A stretch of 9,741 nucleotides of DNA from Desulfosporosinus sp. UBA4726 (GCA_002404215.1 DHJG01000121.1:1-9741); one strand, 5' to 3'. Positions 1 through 6,830 are shown, counted from the stretch's first letter. Program-made: numbers and translations. Notes: generated by a model not told the origin, from the letters alone.

Positions 1-10
1 ACAAGTCCCT

Positions 11-1603
11 CTACTTAAGAGCTGCACCAATAAACTCTTTAAAAAGCGGATGCGCACGGTTCGGGCGAGATTTAAATTCTGGGTGGAACTGAGAAGCCAC
101 AAACCATGGATGATCTGGATATTCAATAATTTCTACCAGGCGACCGTCCAATGATGTCCCTGAAAACTTCATTCCTGCAGTCTCCAGCTCAGAGCGGAAC
201 TGGTTATTGACTTCATAACGATGACGGTGGCGCTCATAGACAACTTGGTCGTGATACGCTTCATGTGCAATGCTACCCTCTATCAACTTGGCAGGAGAAA
301 TACCTAGGCGCATGGTGCCGCCCTTTTCTTCAATATCTCTTTGCTCGGGGAGGATGTCGATGACTGGATATGGTGTATCTACGTCAAATTCCGTGCTGTT
401 AGCCCGTTCCATACCACAGACATTGCGGGCAAATTCTATGATAGCCGTTTGCATCCCTAAGCAGATCCCTAAGAAAGGAACTTTTTGTTCTCGAGCATAA
501 CGAATCGCTTCGATTTTGCCCTCAATTCCACGGTTGCCAAACCCTCCTGGTACCAGGATTCCAGCAACACCTGCTAAGTGCTTTTCGACGCCTTCTTCTT
601 CTATGGTCTCGGAATTTACCCAGCGCACGTTCACTTTGGCCCCGTGCTCAGTCCCGGCTGATCGCAAAGCTTCAGCGACACTCAAGTAGGCATCCGGGAG
701 TTCTACGTATTTCCCAACAATCGCGATTTCGGTCTCGCGCGTCGGGGATTTGATTCTCTCTACCATTGCTTTCCACTCTGTCATATCAGCCGGCGGGGCC
801 TCAATGCCTGAGCGAAGAAGGACAATATCATCAAGTCCTTCTGCTTGGAGCTTCAACGGGACCTCATAGATGCTTGACGCATCCAAGCACTGAATGACAC
901 CTTCTAATTCAACATCACAGAGTAAGGCTAACTTCTCCTTCATATCACTGGAAAGCTCTTTCTCTGTTCGGCAAACAATAATAGTGGGCTGAATACCAAT
1001 TCCCCGCAATTCTTTGACCGAGTGCTGAGTCGGCTTCGTTTTCAATTCCCCCGACATTGGTAAATAGGGAACTAGCGTAACGTGTATGTAGATGACATTC
1101 TCTCGCCCTATGTCATTTTTCATCTGCCGAATTGCTTCGAGAAACGGAAGGGATTCTATATCTCCGACGGTGCCACCGATCTCGGTAATCACGAAGTCCG
1201 GATGGCTCTCTCGCGCCACGCGGTAGATTCGTTCTTTGATCTCATTGGTAATATGAGGAATGACTTGAACCGTTCCTCCCAGATAATCCCCTTTACGTTC
1301 CTTCCGGATGACTGACCAGTATATTGTACCTGTCGTTACATTACTGTTTTTCGAAACTGGTACATCAATAAAGCGCTCATAGTGGCCTAAATCGAGATCT
1401 GTCTCTGCTCCGTCATCCGTAACAAACACTTCACCATGTTGATACGGGCTCATCGTTCCAGGGTCAATATTAATATAGGGATCGAATTTTTGTATTGCCA
1501 CTTTTAATCCCCTATTTTTAAGAAGACAACCCAGGGATGCTGCTGTGATTCCTTTTCCAAGGGAAGACACAACGCCACCCGTTACGAAAATAAACTTTGT
1601 CAT
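11..1603 (-). CDS. pyrG: CTP synthase (glutamine hydrolysing)
   Basis: Cytosolic enzyme that aminates UTP to CTP using ATP and glutamine, the last step of de novo pyrimidine nucleotide synthesis. The N-terminal amidoligase domain (about residues 1-265) shows the P-loop GGVVSSLGKG at 9-18 and FDPYINIDPGTMSP at about 40-53. The C-terminal class I glutaminase domain (about 290-530) shows the oxyanion strand PGGFGNRG (about 352-359), nucleophile Cys381 in GICLGMQ, and His507/Glu509 in FHPEF, so the triad is complete. The start chosen gives MTKFIFVTGG, matching the conserved family N-terminus, and a 530-residue protein of normal length. An ATG four codons upstream (1615) would add MVKR but sits almost on top of the AAAGGA ribosome site. 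It is the last gene of the cluster, after rpoE, and has its own promoter and a structured leader. The identification is secure; only the exact start is uncertain. Confidence 0.98.
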   Translation of the reverse strand: MTKFIFVTGGVVSSLGKGITAASLGCLLKNRGLKVAIQKFDPYINIDPGTMSPYQHGEVFVTDDGAETDLDLGHYERFIDVPVSKNSNVTTGTIYWSVIRKERKGDYLGGTVQVIPHITNEIKERIYRVARESHPDFVITEIGGTVGDIESLPFLEAIRQMKNDIGRENVIYIHVTLVPYLPMSGELKTKPTQHSVKELRGIGIQPTIIVCRTEKELSSDMKEKLALLCDVELEGVIQCLDASSIYEVPLKLQAEGLDDIVLLRSGIEAPPADMTEWKAMVERIKSPTRETEIAIVGKYVELPDAYLSVAEALRSAGTEHGAKVNVRWVNSETIEEEGVEKHLAGVAGILVPGGFGNRGIEGKIEAIRYAREQKVPFLGICLGMQTAIIEFARNVCGMERANSTEFDVDTPYPVIDILPEQRDIEEKGGTMRLGISPAKLIEGSIAHEAYHDQVVYERHRHRYEVNNQFRSELETAGMKFSGTSLDGRLVEIIEYPDHPWFVASQFHPEFKSRPNRAHPLFKEFIGAALK

Positions 1604-1756
1604 GCGCTTTACCATTTCCTTTCAGACCGTTAAATCTATAGCGAGCGGGCTCCTCTATTCTTAAGCAATAACTATACCCATTGCTGGAATATACTCTGCA
1701 TAACACACATAAATAAAGCTAGTCCGTGTTCCGCACTAGCTTTATTTTCCCACTGT
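1604..1756 (-). promoter_or_regulatory. structured 5' leader of pyrG mRNA
   Basis: About 150 nt lie between the predicted transcription start (near 1753-1756) and the pyrG ATG. Three local stems are visible: the strong terminator-like hairpin at 1711-1747; a 6-bp stem, AGCAAT/ATTGCT, at 1664-1685 with a 10-nt loop; and a weaker two-part stem at 1638-1658 (ATAG/CTAT outside, GAG/CTC inside with loop CCCG). The ribosome site AAAGGA is at the 3' end. pyrG leaders of other Firmicutes are known attenuators. Here the role is inferred from layout only. Confidence 0.45.
1711..1747 (-). terminator. intrinsic terminator or attenuator hairpin between rpoE and pyrG
   Basis: A perfect 13-bp inverted repeat: on the plus strand AAATAAAGCTAGT (1711-1723) and its complement (1735-1747), with an 11-nt loop. 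Read on the minus strand, the stronger GCTAGT/ACTAGC core is preceded by an A-rich stretch and followed by TTTATTTATG, which gives the shape of an intrinsic terminator. The run of T is interrupted, so efficiency may be partial. It lies downstream of the candidate pyrG promoter and upstream of pyrG. It could therefore attenuate pyrG, or terminate rpoE transcripts, or both. Confidence 0.65.
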
Positions 1757-1761
1757 TCTTT

Positions 1762-1790
1762 ATTTTAGCTACACTTCTAATAGATGTCAA
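1762..1790 (-). promoter_or_regulatory. SigA-type promoter of pyrG
   Basis: On the minus strand, TTGACA (1785-1790, perfect -35) is followed by a 17-nt spacer and TAAAAT (1762-1767, five of six matches to the -10 consensus). The predicted start is near 1753-1756, in ACAGTGGG. This is the best housekeeping promoter seen in the window, and it sits in the 257-nt gap between rpoE and pyrG. It implies that pyrG can be transcribed independently of argS-rpoE. Confidence 0.75.
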
Positions 1791-1830
1791 GACAAACAAC
1801 ATCCTAGCAAATAGTGTCGAACTTATTCAG

Positions 1831-1849
1831 GCAAGGTTTTTTTCCTCGC
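1831..1849 (-). other. small hairpin after the rpoE stop
   Basis: On the minus strand GCGAGG pairs with CCTTGC (one G-T pair) around a loop of seven A. It starts about 11 nt after the rpoE stop codon. No T tract follows, so it is unlikely to terminate transcription alone. It might protect the 3' end of the rpoE mRNA, but it may also be chance. Confidence 0.3.
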
Positions 1850-1859
1850 TTTGAAATGA

Positions 1860-2264
1860 CTACCACTTTTCTCTGCGTAATCCCTCATCCGATTCGTCTT
1901 CGTCTATATCGGAGATATCTTCATCTATGGAGTCCAAGTCATCCAGTTCTTCAGCGTCTGACTTATCATCAGAGGAAGACGATTTGGTCATTAAGGTTAC
2001 GGGCTGCGACCGTCGTGGTACTTTCATCGGATCCCAAACCTTCAAACCCCATTCACCCCGACCAAGAAACGAGAAGCGAGTATCTAGGTTAATCTGGGTA
2101 AGAGCCGCTGCAATCCGGATGGCTTCCTGTGGAATTCCTAAACGTCGGAGTACTTCTTCAATTAAGCCCTGATAATACATGGGGTTCCCCTGAGCTTTCA
2201 GAATCTCATAAGCCATATCGGCTTCCGTCGGCTTTGCTTTGTTGCTACTTAAAGAGTGGGTCAA
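1860..2264 (-). CDS. rpoE: DNA-directed RNA polymerase delta subunit
   Basis: Delta binds RNA polymerase in Firmicutes and promotes recycling and promoter selectivity. Residues about 13-79 form the HARE-HTH type winged-helix domain: TEADMAYEILKAQG, then LIEEVLRRLG, then the typical TQINLDTRFSFLGRGEWGLKVW. Residues about 98-126 are a disordered acidic tail rich in Asp, Glu and Ser, ending GLRREKW. The protein is about 134 residues; the Bacillus subtilis protein is longer, mostly because its acidic tail is longer. The start is uncertain. A TTG at 2262-2264, 5 nt after GGTGG, is preferred here. A TTG at 2295-2297 would add 11 residues but its AGGAG is 13 nt away. An ATG at 2214-2216 would cut into the first helix. 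The gene follows argS and precedes pyrG, a neighbourhood also seen in Bacillus. Start codon and ribosome site lie in or beside an inverted repeat. Confidence 0.88.
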   Translation of the reverse strand: MTHSLSSNKAKPTEADMAYEILKAQGNPMYYQGLIEEVLRRLGIPQEAIRIAAALTQINLDTRFSFLGRGEWGLKVWDPMKVPRRSQPVTLMTKSSSSDDKSDAEELDDLDSIDEDISDIDEDESDEGLRREKW

Positions 2265-2313
2265 AAATCCACCGCCCTTCGTCGTTTTGAATATCAATAT
2301 ATTCGACCCACTC
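2254..2313 (-). repeat. composite inverted repeat over the rpoE start
   Basis: GAGTGGGTC (2254-2262 on the plus strand) is repeated as GACCCACTC at 2305-2313, a perfect 9-bp inverted repeat with a 42-nt spacer. Directly next to the right arm lies a second perfect stem, GAATAT/ATATTC (2289-2304), with a 4-nt loop that holds the upstream TTG. In the mRNA the two stems could stack, leaving a 26-nt single strand that contains GGGCGGTGG, while the outer stem covers the AGGAG motif and the last base of the TTG at 2262-2264. This may control translation; a protein-binding operator is the other option. Confidence 0.5.
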
Positions 2314-2369
2314 CTAAATATCTCCTGCTCGCCAGTCGTTTAAACATAAATTTTTAAAATATTTATACT

Positions 2370-4052
2370 CTACATTCTTTCTGGTGCACTGACGCCTAGA
2401 ATACCCAATACATTACTAATAACTTGTTTAACAGCACGCACTAAGCTCAAACGGGCTCGGCGCAGTCCCTGGTCATCAACAAGGACACGCTGGCTATTAT
2501 AAAACGTATGGAAAAGAGCGGCCAAATCTAATACATAACGAGCTAAGCGATGGGGTTCCATCAGACGTGCTGCAACAGTGATCTCACTTGGTAAGTCAGC
2601 TATCTTTTTGAGCAGATCCCGTTCTTCTGTGCTATCTAAGCGTTTTAAGTCTTCTTCAAGAGGAGGTATTCCAGCATCACCAAGTTCCTCAGCCTGCCGC
2701 AAAATACTACACAGACGGGCATGGGCATATTGGACATAATAAACTGGATTATCTGAGGACTGTGCTTTTGCCAGATCAAGGTCAAAGTCTACAGTAGAGT
2801 CAGGATCCCGTAGGTTAAAGAAGAAACGTGCTGCATCTTTTCCAACTTCGTCCATCAGCTCGCGTAACGTGATGTACTGACCAGAACGTTTAGACATTTT
2901 AACCACTTCGCCGTTCTGTATGAGCCGCACGAGCTGCATCAGAATAATTTGAAGATTATCTGAGTCATACCCTAAGGCGGATACTGCTCCTTTCAATCGA
3001 GCCACATGTCCATGATGATCAGCACCCCAAATATTGATGACCCGATTAAATCCACGATCAAATTTGTTGCGATGGTACGCAATATCTGCCGCAAAGTAGG
3101 TTGGCGTTCCATTGCTTCTGACCACCACTTCGTCTTTCTCATCTCCAAGCAGAGTTGACTTTAACCAAAGCGCGCCTTCCTTTTCGTAAATATATCCCTT
3201 TTTCTCGAGCTCTTCCATAGTTGAGCGGACGGCTCCCGAATCATGCAGAGACTGTTCGTTAAACCAAACATCATATTCGACTCCGAAATCGTGAAGGGTT
3301 TCTCGGATATCTCGCATTTTTTCGTCTAACGCATACCGTACCAAAAACTCACGTCGAAGTGCGGGTTCAATCGAAAGATATTTATCTCCAACTTTGACAA
3401 TAAGGCCTTTTACCGTCTCGATCAAGTCCTCGCCATGATATCCACCTTCTGGGAAAGGTGCATCTTGACCTAGCTGCTGTAAATACCTTGATTCAAGTGA
3501 CAATGCGAAATTATGAATTTGGTTCCCCGTATCATTAATGTAAAACTCACGGGAGACCTCATACCCTGCCGCTGAGAGCAACGATGCGAGGGTGTCACCC
3601 AATGCTGCCCCACGAGCGTTACCCATATGTAACAACCCTGTAGGATTTGCGCTCACGAACTCGACTTGAATCTTTTGACCTTTTCCGATATCCACTTGCC
3701 CATAGCTTTCCTCGGCCTTTAGCACCTCGCCAATGACTGACGTAAGCCATAGCGGATTTAAACGGAAGTTAATAAAACCAGCTCCAGCTATCTCCGAGGA
3801 TTCTATCCACGTTCCATTTGTGTCTAGGTGTTTAATTAGAGTGGTAGCTATCTCCCGGGGTGAACGTTTCGCTTGTTTAGCCAAGACCATTGCCAGATTT
3901 GTTGCCAAATCCCCATGTTGCCTTTCCCTTGGTTCTTCCAAAAAACAACTAGGCAACTCCGTAAAATTTAATTCTCCAGCCGCTTTCGCGGAGTTCGCGG
4001 CTTCTACTAATTGATCTGTAATCCGTGCTTTTATACCCTCATAGAGACTCAT
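2370..4052 (-). CDS. argS: arginyl-tRNA synthetase
   Basis: Class I aminoacyl-tRNA synthetase that charges tRNA-Arg with arginine in the cytoplasm. At 560 residues it has the usual bacterial length. An N-terminal Arg-tRNA-synthetase domain (about 5-98, with the conserved QHGDLATNLAM and GAGFINFRL) is followed by the Rossmann catalytic core. The HIGH motif is present as HMGN (142-145) in EFVSANPTGLLHMGNARG, and the KMSKR loop is at 385-389. The C-terminal helical DALR anticodon-binding domain starts near 435 (VYYVQYAHARL) and includes FHTFYN (514-519). The ATG has a strong AGGAGG 10 nt upstream. It overlaps the stop of the upstream gene as ATGA, indicating translational coupling. No missing catalytic motif is visible. 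Confidence 0.98.
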   Translation of the reverse strand: MSLYEGIKARITDQLVEAANSAKAAGELNFTELPSCFLEEPRERQHGDLATNLAMVLAKQAKRSPREIATTLIKHLDTNGTWIESSEIAGAGFINFRLNPLWLTSVIGEVLKAEESYGQVDIGKGQKIQVEFVSANPTGLLHMGNARGAALGDTLASLLSAAGYEVSREFYINDTGNQIHNFALSLESRYLQQLGQDAPFPEGGYHGEDLIETVKGLIVKVGDKYLSIEPALRREFLVRYALDEKMRDIRETLHDFGVEYDVWFNEQSLHDSGAVRSTMEELEKKGYIYEKEGALWLKSTLLGDEKDEVVVRSNGTPTYFAADIAYHRNKFDRGFNRVINIWGADHHGHVARLKGAVSALGYDSDNLQIILMQLVRLIQNGEVVKMSKRSGQYITLRELMDEVGKDAARFFFNLRDPDSTVDFDLDLAKAQSSDNPVYYVQYAHARLCSILRQAEELGDAGIPPLEEDLKRLDSTEERDLLKKIADLPSEITVAARLMEPHRLARYVLDLAALFHTFYNSQRVLVDDQGLRRARLSLVRAVKQVISNVLGILGVSAPERM

Positions 4053-4486
4053 TGGGGAAGATCCTCCTTTATGCTTATCAACAGCTTATTATAACTGACC
4101 AAATTATCATCGACAAATAGATCATATTCTAGAGTAATACGTCCCCCATGGACTGTCAAGTCATACTCTACCTTGTGGGGCATTACACTCAGCCACAATT
4201 TACCGCAGGAAGTGGTATATACACTGCGATTGAGCACATCTTTTTTAAATTCTTGCCTATTATCGATCGCACCTTGGCGATTTAAGCCAACCACACCATC
4301 CTTAACACTTAGAAACGTTGTAATCCCCTCAAGTTCTATATTTCCACTATCGCACTCTTTATAGACCACATAAGAAATACCGTTTCGTTCATAATACGTT
4401 CCCACGGTCATCAATTCCTGCTGATCTTCATGTCCTTGTTGATATTTCTGTTTTCCGTTGATCTGGATGGTCACGTTTCTTTGCAT
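4049..4486 (-). CDS. ywiB: DUF1934 (YwiB-type) beta-barrel protein
   Basis: A 145-residue cytosolic protein of unknown function, recognised as a DUF1934/YwiB family member from its pattern. It has short alternating beta strands with TVGTYYERNGISYVVYKE (about 27-44), a Gly/Thr-rich turn LEGITTFLSV, the middle strand VGLNRQGA, and C-terminal GGRITLEYDLFVDD. The family is predicted to form a calycin-like barrel. No signal peptide or membrane segment is present. The second ATG (4484-4486) is chosen because AGGTG then lies 7 nt upstream. The ATG at 4490-4492 adds two residues but leaves only 1 nt. The last codon overlaps the argS start (ATGA). Family members are often found next to argS, which suggests a link to translation, though the function is not known. 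Confidence 0.88.
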   Translation of the reverse strand: MQRNVTIQINGKQKYQQGHEDQQELMTVGTYYERNGISYVVYKECDSGNIELEGITTFLSVKDGVVGLNRQGAIDNRQEFKKDVLNRSVYTTSCGKLWLSVMPHKVEYDLTVHGGRITLEYDLFVDDNLVSYNKLLISIKEDLPQ

Positions 4487-4598
4487 TGCCATTCACCTTT
4501 ATTTCCTTAAATCAAATAGAACGTTTAAGAGCCTATTCTCGTTTACATGGAAGAAATCCTCTTTACTCTGAATTAATTACCTCCACAATATAAACAAC

Positions 4599-4625
4599 AG
4601 CGAGAGGAAACTTTTTCCTCTCGCT
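4599..4625 (-). terminator. intrinsic terminator of the sleB-ypeB operon
   Basis: A perfect 12-bp stem, AGCGAGAGGAAA and its complement, with a 3-nt loop, starting 18 nt after the ypeB stop. On the minus strand it is followed by GTTGTTTATATTG, a moderately T-rich tail. It separates the spore germination genes from the ywiB-like-argS unit. Confidence 0.8.
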
Positions 4626-4643
4626 CATTATTGCCTGCTAATT

Positions 4644-6008
4644 CTACTGGAGATATTCGCCACGTGGCGTCTTGATAATCCGTTGGATCTTTTCTTCTGC
4701 GCCAGTTGAAGCATTTAAGTATAGGAGATATTCCTCTCCCTGATACCCACCGCGAAACTCATAACTGTAGACCTCTTGATTGCCACTTTTAACAATGACC
4801 GCCAAGCGACCCTCTATGACCTGGAAATTCGGACGCAACTTGCGCACCGCCTGTTCCAGCGTTATTTTAGCTGGGAAGGTTCGGGAATGATGAAACGAGT
4901 AATAAGGTGCCGCATCCAATCCAACAAGCTGACCATTATCCAACGCGATCATCAAGCGCACTTTATCCGGGTAAATCCTAACCCCATCTTTTTCAACGAC
5001 AGCATCGAATTGAACATACGAGCCAAAGTCCTCACTGGATGTTAATGCCAATTGCCAACCTAACGTCTGTAGAGCCTGCTTTGCTTTATTAGAGGCTTCT
5101 TCAATACTCAATGTCTTAGGTGCGATCGAACGTTGATCTCGATAAAATGTAATAACCCCACCCTGGTGGCTAACTTCCAAATCAGCTTCCTTATATTTCC
5201 ACATATATCCACCTAGTGCCCCTTGCGACTCCCCTGAAAATTTGGGAGTTGCATTCGGATAGCCTACCTTGCCTAAAAAGTCCCGTACGACAGCTTGTGC
5301 TTTATCACGGGTTACTTCCCCAGAAGGGAGTCCTAACGGCTTTGGTACAACGCGCGAAGCGTATTCTCCAGTATACGAAAATGGGGGAAGCTTTTGTAGG
5401 CTCGCATCCAATTGGTCTAGACCCGACCTTACCGATTTGGCAGAGACTTCAGACCCATCTGCAGCTGCTTGTGCAACCTGCGGCCCACCAAAACCTAGAC
5501 GTTGCCTTATCGTCGGTGCTGGATTTGTCCAGGCTAAATTTTCCGAGTCCATTCTAGTCATTATGTCTTGGACTTTTTGGTTAACTGGCACGAGACGCTC
5601 ATGCATGTCTCTTAGGGTCTTTTCCTCTTCTGTCGAAATTGACCCTCCACTAGCGACTTGTTGTGCCAATGTCCTAGCAAAATCACCAGATTGAGTTAAA
5701 AACTGGCCTAAGTAACTAAGGCCCACCTGCTCGGCTGGTATTTGGGCAAAGTCCTTGAGTGCTGCATCACTTTTACTTGAGACTTGGCTCAAGTAAAGAA
5801 TCTTTTGGTTCGAGTTACTGACTACATCGCCTTTTGCCATATCCGTTTCCAGTTGGTCAAGATGACTAGCAAAATCGGTCAAAGCACGGTGATTATTGTT
5901 TTCTGCGACAAGACGATATTCTCCCGCCAGACGATATTCATTAAAGCCCCAGCCCAGGGAGATCAAGAAAGCTGCCGCTAAAGTTCCAATCCAAAATTTT
6001 CTATTCAT
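4644..6008 (-). CDS. ypeB: spore germination protein YpeB
   Basis: YpeB is needed for accumulation and stability of the cortex-lytic enzyme SleB in spores, and both act at the spore inner membrane/cortex. The 454-residue protein matches the family length of about 450. Residues 5-22 form an N-terminal hydrophobic segment, a signal anchor that leaves the rest outside. Residues about 30-220 are helical, Gln/Ser/Ala-rich and likely coiled coil, the YpeB N-terminal region. Two or three PepSY-like repeats follow: about 230-295 (VRDFLGKVGYPNA...VITFYRDQRS), 299-367 (LSIEEASNKAKQAL...LDNGQLVGLDA) and 381-446 (KITLEQAVRKL...YLNASTGAEEKI). The ribosome site AGGGGG lies 6 nt before the ATG and overlaps the sleB stop codon region, so the two genes are read from one transcript. 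The order sleB-ypeB is the classic one. Identification is confident; PepSY boundaries are approximate. Confidence 0.96.
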   Translation of the reverse strand: MNRKFWIGTLAAAFLISLGWGFNEYRLAGEYRLVAENNNHRALTDFASHLDQLETDMAKGDVVSNSNQKILYLSQVSSKSDAALKDFAQIPAEQVGLSYLGQFLTQSGDFARTLAQQVASGGSISTEEEKTLRDMHERLVPVNQKVQDIMTRMDSENLAWTNPAPTIRQRLGFGGPQVAQAAADGSEVSAKSVRSGLDQLDASLQKLPPFSYTGEYASRVVPKPLGLPSGEVTRDKAQAVVRDFLGKVGYPNATPKFSGESQGALGGYMWKYKEADLEVSHQGGVITFYRDQRSIAPKTLSIEEASNKAKQALQTLGWQLALTSSEDFGSYVQFDAVVEKDGVRIYPDKVRLMIALDNGQLVGLDAAPYYSFHHSRTFPAKITLEQAVRKLRPNFQVIEGRLAVIVKSGNQEVYSYEFRGGYQGEEYLLYLNASTGAEEKIQRIIKTPRGEYLQ

Positions 6009-6018
6009 GCCTGTCCCC

Positions 6019-6711
6019 CTACTTTGTAAACATGTGATTTCCGATTTGTTTGATCTGTGGTCGTGACCAAATATATTTATTTTTTGTCTTGGCTGGATTA
6101 AAAAAGAAGACAGCCCCCCCTGAAGGGTCCGAACCGCTTACCGCTTCTTGTGCAGCACGTAAGGCGGATGCTGAAGGCGGCAAATTAATTTGACCATCAT
6201 TCACGCTTGAAAAGGCTTGAGGCTGATAGATGATATCTGCAACTGTTTTAGGAAATGCCGGATCTCCAATACGATTGAGTATTACTGCAGCCACCGCAAC
6301 TTGCCCAGTGTAAGGTTCTCCACGTGCCTCTGCATTTACGCAGCGAGCTAAAAGGTTTGTGTCAATGTTTTTGTAACCAACAGCCTTCCCTGATGCATTC
6401 GTACTTTGCGCTGTTAAGCGCTTTAATTCTTTGATGGTTTGCGTTCCCGCCAACCCATCTACTCTTAGCCCGTGGTCCTTTTGAAAACGCTTTATTGCCG
6501 CCTCTGTTGTCGAGCCAAACTTTCCATCGATTGTTCCGACTCCATAACCTAACTGAGCCATTTTTTTCTGCAACTCTGTGACCTCAGGACCTTTACTCCC
6601 CTTACCAAGTAAACGGTCTCCCAAAGCCGCATACGCAATTCCTGAAAGGGCAATGCTGATTATCAAGCCGATGGCTAGAATGCTCCCCCAGGATTTAACG
6701 CGTATTTTCAT
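6019..6711 (-). CDS. sleB: spore cortex-lytic enzyme SleB
   Basis: Exported peptidoglycan hydrolase that degrades cortex containing muramic-delta-lactam during germination; the family is known to act as a lytic transglycosylase. The 230-residue protein has a signal peptide (basic MKIRVK, hydrophobic 9-25, likely cleavage after AYA at 28). A PG_binding_1 domain follows at about 35-95 (GPEVTELQKKMAQLGYGVGTIDGKFG...AAIKRFQ). The C-terminal hydrolase_2 domain is at about 118-230, with CVNAEARGEPYTGQVAVAAVILNR; Glu128 is the likely catalytic acid. The end NKYIWSRPQIKQIGNHMF is typical. AGGTGAGGG lies just upstream of the ATG, and a SigG-like promoter lies about 30 nt further up. The next gene is ypeB, 10 nt downstream. 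A run of seven G (6114-6120) interrupts an otherwise ordinary reading frame near residue 197. Confidence 0.96.
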   Translation of the reverse strand: MKIRVKSWGSILAIGLIISIALSGIAYAALGDRLLGKGSKGPEVTELQKKMAQLGYGVGTIDGKFGSTTEAAIKRFQKDHGLRVDGLAGTQTIKELKRLTAQSTNASGKAVGYKNIDTNLLARCVNAEARGEPYTGQVAVAAVILNRIGDPAFPKTVADIIYQPQAFSSVNDGQINLPPSASALRAAQEAVSGSDPSGGAVFFFNPAKTKNKYIWSRPQIKQIGNHMFTK

Positions 6712-6740
6712 ACCCTCACCTCACTTTGTTTTATGCGTCT

Positions 6741-6771
6741 TAGTGTGGCAAGAATCCAGGGAAATTATCCA
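6741..6771 (-). promoter_or_regulatory. candidate SigG (forespore) promoter of sleB-ypeB
   Basis: On the minus strand TGGATA (6766-6771) fits the SigG -35 pattern GNATR. After an 18-nt spacer, CACACTA (6741-6747) fits the -10 pattern CATNHTA at six of seven positions. The start would fall near 6734, leaving a leader of about 22 nt before the sleB ATG. In Bacillus subtilis sleB-ypeB is a forespore SigG operon, so the site agrees with the gene function. Confidence 0.65.
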
Positions 6772-6814
6772 GCATTATCCTCATAAATTTTATAATTACG
6801 ATTTAGACACCTTT

Positions 6815-6830
6815 TCGCTGTGTTCAGCGA
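6815..6830. repeat. short palindrome upstream of the sleB promoter
   Basis: TCGCTG-TGTT-CAGCGA, a perfect 6-bp inverted repeat with a 4-nt centre, flanked on both sides by CCTTT. It lies 44 bp upstream of the candidate sleB -35 and 30 bp beyond the pst-phoU terminator. No T tract follows on either strand. It could be an operator for a dimeric regulator or a remnant hairpin. Confidence 0.4.

Noticed and set aside
1082..1315. Open frames on the plus strand inside pyrG, argS, ypeB, pstB, pstA and other genes.
   Set aside because: They lie antisense to well-conserved genes, show no family motifs and no ribosome sites, and are shadows of the coding strand.
1647..1655. GGGCTCCTC on the plus strand within the pyrG leader resembles the 5' start of Bacillus pyrG transcripts.
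   Set aside because: It is on the strand opposite to pyrG transcription and has no suitable promoter, so it cannot serve as the slippage start.
2346..2364. AT-rich near-palindrome between argS and rpoE.
   Set aside because: It is made only of A and T with a central mismatch, it has no GC core or T tract, and chance is the simplest explanation.
4506..4529. Inverted repeat CTTAAA/TTTAAG upstream of the ywiB-like gene.
   Set aside because: Only six A/T-dominated pairs with a 12-nt loop; too weak to call. No convincing SigA promoter was found in this gap either.
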